This document shows positions 37,338 to 50,306 of a stretch of 64,000 nucleotides of DNA, in pieces; positions within the stretch are counted from its first letter, which is position 1; each line of letters begins with the position of its first letter. The translations under genes and the position numbers were made by a program. The stretch spans positions 3,857 through 67,856 of the forward strand of contig NW_020170563.1 of the NCBI RefSeq assembly GCF_000524195.1, written 5' to 3'. The notes beneath the pieces were generated by a model. That model worked only from the letters and a program-made list of their open reading frames with translations. It had not been told where the DNA came from and searched no databases. The DNA comes from Echinococcus granulosus (taxonomy: Eukaryota; Platyhelminthes; Cestoda; Cyclophyllidea; Taeniidae).

Positions 37338-37534
37338 GTGTGGCGTCCCGAGACTTCCCTGAAGCCGAAAGAGGACACAATACTTGGGCAGAATATGCAT
37401 TTAACACAGAGAAGGTGCCTGGGCTACTGGCATTGCCCCAAGGCCAGCCCACCCAGCGAGGTACATGGGGGCGAATTCAGAAGTACAAAAGTGGAGCCTC
37501 ACCAATACCGAGGGGTAAACCACCATCGTATTAC
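37338..37534 (-). repeat. Dispersed repeat, copy C
   Basis: The reverse complement of this stretch matches 9921-10120 closely. Shared runs include GTAATACGAT, CCACTTTTGTACTTC, CCTCGCTGGGTGGGCTGGCC and CTTCAGGG followed by AGTCTCGGGACGC. Two overlapping plus-strand frames cross it (37233-37559 and 37313-37612), but these are antisense to the shared orientation and not conserved in copy A. Copies A and C are more alike than either is to copy B. Confidence 0.75.
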
Positions 37535-40500
37535 AACTGCTTTGTTAACTTTCAGGTAAAACATGAATTAGTTCACGCCTTAGGTTTGTTTAAACAGTTA
37601 ACTTTCTTGTAAATTTTCGGTGATTATATTTTTTTTAATAATTCCTTAACGTGGTCATTCAAGGAATGAAAATTGCGGTCCTGACAGGCCTAGTTCCTTA
37701 TGTCGAGTAGTCTACCTGCAAATCTATTCTTTCAAACAAAGTAATCGCTGACTTGCCCAAAAATCAAAATCCGTATGAGTACTTTATCTGTTGTTTTCAT
37801 ACGCCCCAACTGTTGATTATTCACTTTTCACGGTAATGTTGGAATGCATGGCACTCCTCAACAAGTCCTGCAATTTTTAAGTAGAAATTGCTTTGTTTGC
37901 CTTACGATAAGTTTTAAAAAGCACTAATATATCGGCCAGTATAATTGCATTGGTTAAAACTATTCCTTCCGCATTAGAGCAGCTAACGGCTGTCGGTTAA
38001 CTTCGTCTATCCCACAAAAAAAGTATGCGATAACAAAGTAACATGGCTCTGAGTTGATCTCGGTCTTGCATTCTATTTGCTAGCCTTTGTGTAAACAATA
38101 GAATTTGCAATTAACTCGAATGTACTTTGGAGGAGATCGGTCACCTTGATTTACTTCAAGTTTGATTTACCATTTATCGTCGTTTCAAGGGTATGAAAAC
38201 CAGATTTGGTCCCATTATTGCGCGAAAATAAAATGCCACAATGAATTTACTAATACTATAAGAGATATTAGTGACTTAGAGGACGTGCGTATTTTCGCTT
38301 ATTTACACCCTGTTCACGCATCCTATTTTTTTCAAGTTTGCCAGGAAGGAAGTGGAAGTGTAATCCACGGAGATCCACAAGACGATGCTCATGATTTCAT
38401 TCTCCTTCACTTTGAACTCGATACTGATGACATGAAGCTGTGATACTACCCTTCCGACCCTTCTGTACATCCCAGACCCGTGGGTTACATAAGCCCTTCG
38501 GGGCTGGCTCATTCGCTATAAAAAATTAATAGGTCAAACATTTAGAATGGTTAAAAACATGTGTGGTAATAGAATGTCAAATTTGGAGTTCAAGTTAAAC
38601 TTGGACTTTTTATTTTATGCCCTTAAATGGATGCACTAACGAGGTAGCACTACTCGTGATAATACGTAACAAGTGTATCCAAGCATTACTTGTAATTACC
38701 TGCGCAAGTATTATACTTGGCCAGAAAGCGGTTCTAGTGCGTGAGCCCGTGTGTATGGATGCAATAGTGTGGAGCGAGACTCCTCAGTCTCCGCTTCCCG
38801 ATTCCTAGCGTTCCTAGACAAGCCCGGTTGGTTTGCTTTGGACATCTTTATTAAAGACGACAAGATGTATAGGGAAAATACAATATTCAAGAAGGAGGGG
38901 AGCCGCAGTCACTAGGTAAGGGAGAGGGCGATCCAGTTACCAGGTTCGAATTTCCTGCTTGCCTCCTCCCTGAAAGGCACATTAAAACAACATAAGTATT
39001 ACAATAGCATAGCTATGATCAAGTTATCTTGTCAACGAAGGCCTATAATCCACACTTTTGTTGTAGAACAAATAAAAGTATAATACAGGTAAAGATTTAC
39101 AATTACGTTAAAAATGGGGTTCGGAATTACAGAATAAATTCGTTTTATTGATTTCAATACCTTCACAACCAGAATCTCAGAGCAGAGTCGGCAGTCCCAG
39201 TCCAAATCTTTTTGCTGAATTAATAATGCTAGAGAATATACTACATTTATTTTGCCTTTTCAACCACAACGTATTTACTTGCGCCATACAGCTTCTATTT
39301 TTTGGCAAAAACTTGTCATCCATACTTGAAGCTGGTAGTGGTCGCTTTGCTATGTAGGAATCTCGAGTTTTTACTGTTGATATTTGGGAAAGAATTGAAT
39401 AAATTTTGCTTCTTGCTTGCAAACACAACAGTCTCGTACTATAACGCCAAAAACTAGGTGATATCACACCAGTTAGTCTACCTTTCTTGTTCGAGTAGCC
39501 TTCTGACTTCTGTATGTCTGCGTAGTGTGTTCCGTACTACGTTGACTCGTTAGGACTTCAAGAAGGACTAGTGCTGCTGCATATGCACAAGTTGAGGAAG
39601 GTGTATTTGCAGTCCTTTGTGCTTACCTTGTAGAGAAAATAGTGTTTTTTTATTATTCCTAGTAGAGTTTCAGCGTTTGGAGCATTTTATCACGGTTTCA
39701 GCAAATTGGAATAAGTGAGTACATCGCTAGAGAAACTCCTTAGATTTTGCCCGCATTGCATTGTCTCAGTAGCTTTCAAGGAACAATAAGTTGGTATTTC
39801 TTAGTGAAATTACTTAACAAATGCAGCCATTCCAACTGTTCTAGCTTTCAATACAGGTGCAAATATTCTCAACCACCTTATGCTAATGGGAATTGAAACA
39901 ATAAATTGGTTATCCTTTATCCACTAGCAATAAAGGGAATTGTATATTTCTATTTTTCTTAATGGAAAAGGGTTTAAGAAAAACGCTTAAGGTTTTTCAG
40001 CAGAAATTTAAAGTTAGAAAGTCCAAAGTAGAGACTACAAAGCCGCCACGTATTTCCAAATGCAACATTTCATCTGGTACCATAATTGTTTTTGTAGTGA
40101 GTCGTCACATGTCACAATAAAAACAACTCGCTTAATTTCACCCCATTAAACTTCTACAAAAACGACCGTGATATATCAAAGAGTATAATTCCATATCAGC
40201 TTGTCATTACCCTCTGCTATCGGGATCGATGCCGTTATTAAAAATACATTAATAGTAAAACCTCAAGTGACCCAAAGCTGTCCACTTAGATTAGCAAGTA
40301 TAACTTGACTTCATGGCTGCACATACTTCTCTGCAATTTACTTGCATAACATTTAGGAAGGTATGTTGTGTGATGGCGGAACAACGTGATGATAAAACAC
40401 CCAAAGATAGATACTATATCACGTACAGGACGAAACTCAATTCTTCCTAATAAAAAACTGCATCTCTCCAGTAGTGAAAGTTGTTGATGCTTTGCTGTAT

Positions 40501-42796
40501 TGTGGCTTAGACATAAATATGAGTAGCACCAATAGTTCGCATATAGTAAGTGCTTGGCCGAATGTTGGTTAGCCATGCATAGAGAAACAGTCAAATTGCT
40601 GCTCGCGCATGTGGCCGCCCTAGATCTCCATTCGCTCCTTCCGAGCGTTCATTGCAGCTCATACTACCGCTCGGCTTGGATCTATGGGGCAGCAAAGGCT
40701 TAGGACAACGAAGGCGAACACGCGGCGCTAATTATCCCAGCACCACCTCAGCTTGAGCTTACATGTCACAAGACTTTCTTTTTGGAACAACTTGAAACTG
40801 TTGGACCCGTTTCCTGCTTTCTCTGTCCTGCGCCTCGTATAACGCACCATAGTCTGCACGGACTCCCCATGACTAGGAGCAATCGTCGGGAAACCAAAAT
40901 CCTCGAGCAAAAGTTCCAGTGGGTTTTGTGAGCCGATACTACCGTGACTGGTATATCTGTGGACCTGAGACGGTTTACATCCTCACCGGCAACAAAAATT
41001 TGAGATTAACGTGGTGAAAACTTTAAGTCTTTTTTTCAACTAGAGAGGAACACAACTAGAACGGTTGGGTTTTCTGGGTGGTTTGCTGACTGCTTTACTG
41101 AAGAAGTCCTTTGATGAGAAGAATTTTCGCAAGGTAACGGTTGTTGAAGGAGTGAGTATATCATAGGCTATCCTCCAATTATCTTCTTGAATTTAGACGG
41201 AAATAGTCAAGTGGTTGGGGGAGGCACAATTCTTAAAGGATAACACAATATATAACCTCTTATAGCAAAACTAACCCTTCTACTCTCATAATCATGCCAC
41301 ACAATTCTGCATTGCAGTCTGTCGATTTTTTAGCATTTTCCTTGATACTCCCTGTGATTACTCTTCTGCGCCAGTCATCAACACTACTTCTTGCAGAAGA
41401 AATAAATCTTAAAGGAAGAGCTTCTTTTGTGCTTACCGAGGATTAATCGAACAAATTTTGGTGGGATTCCGAGATATCGCAGTTTCTCTGTTATTTAAGC
41501 TCTTTGGGAAGGACGGATTTATTTGAGATGAAGGGCCGTTTGCTTGACGATGTTGCACAAGGAGCATATCCTTTATAATCATTGGTTTTTGTTGATAGCA
41601 TGCAGCGGCATGCGTTTTGATTACATTAATTGCCTTTTGAACTACTTAGTGATTTTTCTGACTGTATTCTCTCAATCATGCACTCACACGTTAAGTAGCT
41701 TTTCAATCTGCGCTATTCACGAAGGGTGAAGATCCCACAAGGTGTGTGAATAGCACGCATGTGGGTCTTATAACTGAACGCATTCTTCCGAACAGAGCAA
41801 ATACGTGAGTTGCTACATCTCATCCATTGAAGAACACGTGACTCTTATTCCCATCTTGGCATGCTGATTTGATCTTGGTCCGCCTGAGGCCGCTTTATAT
41901 TGTAGAACAGTTACAGTACCACTTAAATAATTTTTTCACATCTTAATAGAGCATTCTGATGTCTACTGGTTACCTCTATATGATCAAATAGTTTCTGGGT
42001 GTTTTGGACTCGATGCCCTGTTTGTCAGTTATGCTTTTCTAGAAAAACGATGTCTTTTTAGTTGGATTTCATCAGTTTGGCTTTTCGTCCAATTTTTTAC
42101 CCAGCATTCAGCCACTGTACAAAAATTCACCTCTCACTTTGACAGAAGACTAACATTTGTTAATGAAATCTTTAAGCACTTTTCGTTTGATTCAAATGAC
42201 AATGCTCTAATTTATATCGCATGTATGTTTTTTGATTGCAAAATGAATACTCGGTAGACGTTTCAAACTGTATTTAATCTCTCAACTGCCAGCATTTGCT
42301 AAACATCCTTCCATTTATTTAAGCAATCGCCAATAACTTTAAATCTTAAAAAGACTTCTTTAAATTGTGTTATCATCTCCCTGGAGGTACGGGGTTAGTT
42401 TATTTGTCTAAAAGAGAAGTGTTTGCATTTAATGGGCAGAATATTAATCTGAAATAGATAGTAATTTAGATGTGAATGCGGATACTAAAGCAAACTTGGA
42501 GTCGACGATTTTAGTGGCATTTTGTAAAGAATTTAACGTTTTGTAGTCGATGAGGGATTTGATGATTGCTTAAAAATGCGCCTTGCCTTTCATATGAGCT
42601 TCTTTACAACATCGTCTGTGCATTCTGGAGTCAAACATTTTAGCCTTGAGACCAGGCTCTTGTAACTCACTCAGAAGGCTTACCCCTGTGTAAAAGAATC
42701 AATCATCTACGAAAGGTAATTTAACTTCAAATATGCGATCCCAGGGCATATGTAAATTTAGCTCAATTGCGTCAGTGTGTCGGCACATAAGGCAGC

Positions 42797-42822
42797 CTGA
42801 CTGACTGATTGATTGATTGATT
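42797..42822 (+). repeat. Short GACT/GATT tetranucleotide repeat
   Basis: Six to seven tandem four-base units (GACT then GATT) lie in otherwise unremarkable sequence. The unit is the same one that dominates the long tract in IDH3A introns 4 and 5. Confidence 0.8.
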
Positions 42823-43744
42823 TGGCGATGAAAGACGCGAGAAGCGCAGTACCCAGCTTCATTTATTTGTGGAATCAGTGGTCCAATTCCTGTTTGCGTT
42901 GTTACTGATCGGTCGAGTTAGCGGATTTACAGTAACATTTTATGGGAAGTAATGGACAGTACTTCAAGCAATACATCCGATATTTTCGACAAAAGGATAA
43001 TTAATTGTCCCTACAGGAGACAGTATCTTCTTGTTTTAAGTGAGAATGAACTCAAGATAAGCAGCACTACCTCTTGTTTTCCCATTGGCTGATGTATCAT
43101 TTCGAATGCTGCAGGTGTGAAACTTTTATTATATTTCCAGTAGGATAAGTCATAACTATGGTGTGCTTCCCCTGTTCTATGTACCCTGTCATGACAGTTC
43201 TACTTAAATACAATCTTGTTCAGTTCCTCATATATCACAATTTCTTTTTTTGAAAACCATACATCGGGTGAAGAAGTGAAGTGACCTGGATTTCTACCAA
43301 GGTAATTATTCCCAACATGGAAAACTGCTTGATGAAGACATGTAATATGAAGACCGCTTTTTGCGGTCTCTGATTCATTGTGGTACTCCATTGACTGTAA
43401 ATCACTCTGTCACGTAGTAGTTGCGTGGTATTCTTGGCATCCGGAATTTCTGACGACTTGCTACATCCAAAAAGTGGTGAATCCATTGTATATCTTACTA
43501 AATGATTAGGTTAGGATGGATTCTCGAATCCCTCCACGTTATTAGATTCATACGTTTGGAGGTTCAAGAAAGTATGCTTGCAAAGAGAGATTTTTGACTA
43601 TTTATATTTACCAAAATCGTCAATCGTGCGCACATATGCATGCGCACCAGCGTGCACATACACATAAAACAAAGCTTATATAAAAGCCATGTTTATAGAC
43701 AGAGGCGCATTAATCAATCCAAATTAGTTGTATTTTCGTTCGTG

Positions 43745-46700
43745 ATGCACAAGAGAACTTCATGGGACACTTTACAGGGGTGTTTTGCCGTTCTAATGGC
43801 CTGCTGTGGTCTGGCCCCCTTAGGGCACCTCACAACCTTAGGTGAGTGAGCGTTCTATTCCCCTGCCTAATAACCGCTAGCCAACGTAATGCCTTATCTG
43901 GCCTCCTATATGCACAAGTACACCGATGTCACCGTTGACTACAGTCTGGCCATTTGGCTCTCCTGCTGTCTTCATGCCATCCAGGGCATCGCCACCCCCA
44001 CCACAACTGTTCTCATCTCACGTGTTGGCTACAGACCCTTGCTTCTTTTTTCATGGATGGTTCACAGGCAAGTCACTGCGACTAGTTGCGCTTTAGAGCA
44101 ATGCTTTAATGCCTATTACCATCGATTTTTAGCGTGTTTTTACCAGGTAAGTTAAGTGCAGGCCGCATGTATTGATTTTTTGTAATCCAGATAACCTGTA
44201 TACTTATGGCCTCAAAAACACCGGTGCAAGAAGTCGCCCTCCCCATTATACCTTCATAAAAATTATCAGTATTTTAGAAAAAATAATGTCTTTAAAATAG
44301 AATAATTTTAAGTTATTGCAGTGAGGTATCAAAACGGCCTTTTTATTCATTTATTTATAGCGGTGGAGTAGTTTCTAATTTCCATACTTTCCAAGTTATG
44401 GATTCTTCCATTGTTCAAGTGATGGGATTTTTACTTTGATTATCCGTAGCTAATTTTGCAATGTGATAAATAGAAGTTAATTGTTGCTAACAGCTTTAAT
44501 ATTGGTAAGAGGAGCCTTGAGCCCTCTCTAAAGTCGTAGTAAGTCAAAGTAGCATGAAAGAACCGTCACTACTATTGTACAAGGGGCCGGGATGTTTGGG
44601 TAGTTGAAAGCAGTTAAAGACTATATCAATTCACTACATATTCTTGTCATAGCTCTGTGAAAGCATTTGCATTGGTTTCACAAGTGGGGTTTTGGAATAG
44701 CATGGTGACGTTTAACTTAAGCAGACCTTCCTCTTTTGCCCACTCCTCTTGGAGCATATTTTTCTTATAAAAAATGTGACCATTTGTTTTCTTCACCCAA
44801 AATCAGCTAGCTTGCAGAATAGGAAGTCAGTTTGAAGTTTATGCGCTCAAATAATCACATCTTTCATGCAAAAAGAATGTAGAATCGGATCTTACCTCCG
44901 AATGAGTTTGCAAATTATTTTTTTTCTGTAGAGCCAGTAAGGATGCACAGGACGATTATACTCATAACGACCCGAGTTCCAATTTGTAGGCTAACGAGGT
45001 TATTAGCATTTAAACAACGGGTGAAATGGAAAGTCCCTTTGTTTCGATTGAGAAAGAAAGGATGGAACATTTATTAAATTTCTTTAGATCAAACCAATCA
45101 GGGATGGGTACAGGATCTTCCTCTGTAAAAGTGAATGCATGGCTTAGGAATTTGCTGTTTTGTCAAAATTCTTACACAGGTATTCCAGGGACCAGAGGTC
45201 GAGATCATTGGTTGAGTGCTTACGTCATTCTGACGTAACTTGGGTGGACTAATTCAAATGAACTAATCATTTGTAGCCTCAGCTTTCGACAGCGTTCTTT
45301 TGATTTTTGGGCTCTATCTCTAAAATGGTCTCATAGGTTTACATTTGATTCTCCCAAAAAAAGTACTAAAAACATCCTTTTTAAATACTTGCAAAATAGT
45401 AGTCAGCTACGTGAATTACAATGCATCGAATTACTGGGTAAATTCCTAACTTCAGATTGCTTACTCCGTAAATCACATGCCAAATGAAAGTAACAATATT
45501 CCATGTGCGTTCAAATTTTGTGCGACATTTACTCAGTGTTGGTTAACAGTGAAGATTCGGGGTTTTTTGGCATTAATTACAACAGAAATCTTTTCTGATG
45601 GATGAAAATGTAAGATCTATAGGTGATGTATTGGTGTTAAGGCTAGGAACACAATCGACATATTCAATTCCGTACACTTCAGGAGGAGTTATCTTACTGG
45701 GATCGACTAAATATGTATGTACAATGTTTTGCACAAACTTTTTCAAAAGTGACATTTTGCAATATGATCCTTTGTTCTTTTTTAATGACAAGGTAAGGGA
45801 TGGAGGTGGTGTTCTGTCTTGATGTCTCAAACACTAGCTCAAAAATTATGCTAAGTTTGGGTCGTCTTAGTATTTCATTCTAAATGGTTTTGTTAAAATG
45901 TTAATTAATTTAACTTAAACCATTTAGTAATTTATTAAATTAATTTGGTAATTAATTTACTTAACTCCTTGTTGTCTTGGCTAAACACTAAGGCCACTTC
46001 CAGAAGTTAAAATGGTTCATTAAAGTCAAGGGATTCATATTTGTCGAAGGGGTGGGATAAAGGAAATTATTTAAATTAAGCTTTAATGACTTAGCTGTTC
46101 ACTGCATGAACGTTCTCAAAATTCTTGTGATCAGTTTTGTATGACTAATCAGTCGCTTTCTCTGTTATGAGATCACATAAGTTTATCAACTAGAATTTAA
46201 CTAAAACTTTGACTTTAATGTATGGCCATCGATCGTTTTTAGTGCTGGAATCCTACTGACACCATTGACACTAAAAGTGGGTTTCGCTGCGGTGATCTCC
46301 ACTTACGCCATCATGGTGGGATGGGGAGTGGGTGCCTCTTATGGCCTCCTTCTCGCTTTGGCTGCTTCGGTAGGTCTTCTTTCATTTCTTCCTTTCCTTT
46401 TTTCATTTCTCCTTTTTCCTTATTTATCTATACGATCAAATACCTACCGTTTATCTAATCACCCATCCACCTGTCAACAAAAAATCCATATCTTCTCCAC
46501 TCATTTATTTTAGTGGTTTCCAAAGCGCCGCGGTTTGGTTGTCGGAATCTGCGCGTGTGGCTTCGGAGCTGGCGCCATTATCCTTACACCCCTGCAAACC
46601 GCCATCATCAACCCACAGAATCTTGCCGTCAACAATGTTACTCAGTAAGTCTCCCCATCGTTCTTTTTTTAATCCCTTGTTTCCTGTACTTGAAATCACT

Positions 46701-49700
46701 TATTTCTGAATTGTTAAGTTATACTTTGCCCACCACAAAAATGTCCTCTTCTATGAGATTTGCGCAACGTTGAGTTTAATGTCGATGGTTGCGCCTTAAA
46801 ATTCTTTACCCTGGGAGGATGATGGTTGCTCCTTATGTATACGATGCCAGATGGTTTGGGACTTGCAATAATTAATGCACGTTTTTCATCAATGACTTCG
46901 CATACATGCCGTAAAAACGTCTGCCTTCTAACAATAGAGAGTCAATCTAAGCTGTAGTTAATGCTTATCTGTCGTCAGCGGATACTTGCACCCATCCAAA
47001 TAACCGAAATTGAGGCAATCAAAAGCCAAAGTATCATAAGTGGATCCAACAGTCACATTCCTGAACATTCAAACCCTACTGTACTGTTTTCGTGATCACG
47101 CTCTACACTGTTCATACCGGCAAAGTCAGCATAAGTTTATGGTAATTAATTTTTGCCTGCGGCATACACACACCTGTCGACAACGTCCAGTGTGCAATGA
47201 AATGCTCTCCCTCGGTAAAATAAATCGAGCATAAGTGTAGCACTTATCTTCACCCCTTAATGAAAACTCTTATTCCCAAACTTTGAGGGTGACTAACTAG
47301 TCGAAGGGAAGAAACCACGGGACTCGAGGCACCATAACCGCTTACCATTTTTAACTAGTGCAAATTTCTGAATTAATGCGAACCTCAGCTCTAGCATTAA
47401 TAAATTAATGAATGGAGACTGTGTGATGAATTGTCACGGAATTAATATCTGTGATTCAAACAGTGGTGGTGCATCTTGTAAGTTTCAATACGATTCCTCC
47501 CATTATAACCTCTACAAGCCTATTTACCGACCTCAAACAAACAATAATCAATTTGTGCTTTATGAGAAAAAAGTAACTTAAAAAATGGTTGGTGAAACCC
47601 GAAAAATACATTTTGTAAAAATTTGTGTATTTTCGCCTTTATCACAGAATGTTCGAGGACGAGACGATGCTACAACGTGTTCCAAAGTGCCTCTACATAG
47701 TTGGTGGAATTATGGCAAGCCTTCAGCTGCTTGGCTGCATCTTTGTTCGTCCGAGACCAGAAGAAGAAGTGAGTTCATCAAAAAACTCCCATTCAACCAA
47801 ATTGCTGGAGTGTAATCTTTTCTTCTTCTGCGAAATCTGTATTTTTTCTACAGTTTGCATGCATCTTCGAAATAAATGCACAATTATATTCACATCGTTG
47901 GCGCAAAAGCAAAAATTGATACGATTTTTGAAATAACTCGCTCCAAAAAAAAGCCTTTATCCATTTCTTTTCTCTTGGGTAATACGCATTTATGGCCCAT
48001 GAGGACAATTTTACGTTGATTTTTTTTATAAGGAATCGCAGATCGTGGAGGTGACTGAAGATTTGACTGATAATTCCGTGTGAGTTACCAATTATACTCA
48101 AGAGATTTCCATACACATGTTTCATGCCACTTCTACTGTTGCTGGATTTGCACACTTGAAATTGCGATTATTGGATTTGTTTCTCACCTTATTGCGCTTT
48201 TGTAAAATAAAAAAAAATTAGGATACTTAATGTTATTTACGGAGATGGGTCACCCTTTCAAACGGATTCAGTGCGGAAGGCGGTTCGCTGTTGTAAAGTC
48301 ATGTGACTAGCTAATTAACTGAACATGCACTACGTTGTTTAATAGCACGAGTCAGTTCTCTTCCGTTAGGTCCTCTTAATCTAACCTTGACAACATGCGC
48401 GGTAGTCGTGGTCCTAGCGAGTGACAGATCTGATCTGATATCTAGGTGGATGGTAGGCTAAAGGCATTTGCCCTCCCATTCTGTATCCACTCGCCCACCC
48501 ACCAATCTCCGTAATTCATCCATTCATCTTGGACAACGCGTAATGAGTCATCGGCATAATTCATTTAATTTGAATAATAAGAAAATTATTAAATTATTGT
48601 GATCCGATAAGTTTTTTAGCCAAGACTACTTTATACCCTCCTTTTATCATAGAGAGATTTCGCAAAATAAAACAGCCTTGAAAGGAAAGGCATCTGCAAG
48701 TGATCTGTCTCCTAGGGAGGTGCTTCAGAAAGTTGATGTCTATCTCTTCTGGGCCATCATGTGCCTGTCTCTCATCCCCTTGACACTCATCACTGCTACA
48801 ATAAAGGTGAGTGTGAGGAAGTGCCCCAAAAATAATATAATGCCAACAAAGTTAATTATTATTTTATTACTTTTTAAATATTACCTTCTCTTTGAAGAAG
48901 TTTCCTTGTAATAAAACTTTCCTTTAAGAATCGGTTTTGGAATGTAGGTAGTTCCCACAAAGATGCGAATTAACTACTTCATCAGCATTCTTTTGTTGCA
49001 CAGGTTGTGGGTCAGCGATCAATTCCAGACGACAAGTATTTAAGCCTTGTAAGCACACTGGGAGCGGTGTTCAATACCCTGGCTAGAGTAGGCTGGGGTC
49101 CAGTGGGTGATAAATTCTCATACAAGGTAATCCATCTTCCCCAATTATTTGATTTCAGCAGAAGCGGTCATATTACACTCAAAAATAGAATCGACTACTC
49201 TCGAATTCAGATTATTGATTAACCTGTTACTTATTTAACTTTAGTAGCAAGCTCAATAGCATCAACTAATAAATGACCTTGATGGCAATCTTTGCCGTAT
49301 TTTATTAAAAATTTCCACGAGCATATTCTACGAGTGGTATTTGCTGCCATCCCCCAAAAGCAATTACTTACATATTACAGAGGTGGGCGAAGGATACTTT
49401 ATATTTATTCGTTTTGCAACTTTAGGTGCCGCTGTGCTGTTTGAACCTCTTCTACGGTGTAATTCTCATCACTTTGCCCTTCATTCCCCCACTTCCTGTG
49501 ACTGGCAAGTATCTCTACGCTCTGTGGGTGTCTCTCATCTACTTCAGTGTGGCAGGTAACTTCGTTCTACTGCCCTTTGGAATTTCGCGCGCCTTTGGGC
49601 ACAAGCATTTTGCCGCCAATTACGGTATCGTCTTCAGCGCATTTGTGAGTGTTTAAAATGAGATAAAATAATCAATGATAACGTCCATATTTCTTATTCC

Positions 49701-50306
49701 TTCATTCTTCTATGCTATCAGCCATAAAATCCTGAATCACGTCACATGGCTACTGAAAACCAGAACAAGTTGCATGTAAATTTGTCATCCCATCTTTTTC
49801 GCCTGCTTCATCATCAATACTTTTTGGGACTGCATAAAGTCCCTGCTTATAAAGTTTGCTAATTAAATATTGAGGATTTTTCCTCTCATTATCTTCTCTG
49901 CATCCATGAATCACTTAAAATGGCTAAGGCTAGAAGACAGCTACTCCCTCTTATTCGGTGCATTATTATAAAAGAAACTAGTTTTCATTAAGACCCCCGG
50001 CAGCATAATCGGAGCACTCATAGTCTACTTCGTGAAACTGGAGCAATACATTACGGAAATCTTCGTATCTTGTGGAGCTATCTGTCTTTTCAGTAAGTTT
50101 CTTTACTTTGGCTTAAATTCTCACCGAAATTTATAACCTAGAGGTTATTGTTGCTTTTAAATTGGGCCGAACTTACCGCGTATCATCAAAAATAGGCAAA
50201 AAAAGGTTAACGTTTTTCAGGTTTCGTTTGTGCGCTTTATTTGGCCGATACCAACGCTCCGAGGGTATGTCAAGCTATTACCTGTCGTCAACGGGAGAGT
50301 ACTTAA
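43745..50306 (+). CDS. Major facilitator superfamily transporter, oxalate/monocarboxylate type
   Basis: This is a predicted multi-pass membrane carrier for small organic anions. Substrate and membrane cannot be read from sequence. Exons: 43745-43841, 43881-44067, 46243-46369, 46514-46644, 47648-47768, 48033-48079, 48653-48806, 49004-49126, 49426-49644, 49993-50092, 50221-50306 (TAA). They sum to 1392 nt (463 residues), typical for 12-helix carriers, and all phases agree. Family signatures are GNVMPYL-like ANVMPYLASY, the loop SRVGYRPLL, SWFPKRRGLVVGICACGFGAG, TAIINPQN, LSPREVLQKVDVYLFW opening the second half, RVGWGPVGDKFSYK between helices 8 and 9, and AANYGIVFSAFTPGSIIGA. The central loop (exons 6-7) is Glu/Ser-rich. 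Intron 1 is 39 nt. Intron 2 must use a GC donor (CACAG|GCAAGT) to keep frame. ATG 43745 directly precedes the first predicted helix region; the frame is open upstream to at least 43640. Confidence 0.88.
44068..46242. other. Transporter intron 2 (GC-AG)
   Basis: A 2.2 kb intron that begins GCAAGT and ends TTTTTAG. It holds no recognisable gene. A plus-strand frame at 45598-45822 and its antisense partner at 45573-45830 are unassigned and probably chance. AT-rich AATTAATTT-like simple sequence lies just upstream of about 45960. Confidence 0.6.

Larger units (their letters stand above)
36927..43639. other. Gene-poor region with dispersed repeats
   Basis: Apart from repeat copy C (37338-37534), I see no supportable gene. 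A plus-strand open frame at 38162-38443 has an acidic end (GDPQDDAHDF) but no recognisable domain. Sequence at 38700-38970 and at 40590-40960 is GC-richer than its surroundings and looks like isolated repeat islands; the first contains CCAGGTTCGAATTTCC, reminiscent of a tRNA-type B box. None of these could be tied to a named element. Confidence 0.5.

Noticed and set aside
38162..38443. Plus-strand frame with acidic end (GDPQDDAHDF)
   Set aside because: No family similarity, splice context or neighbouring exons could be found, so it is not called as a gene.
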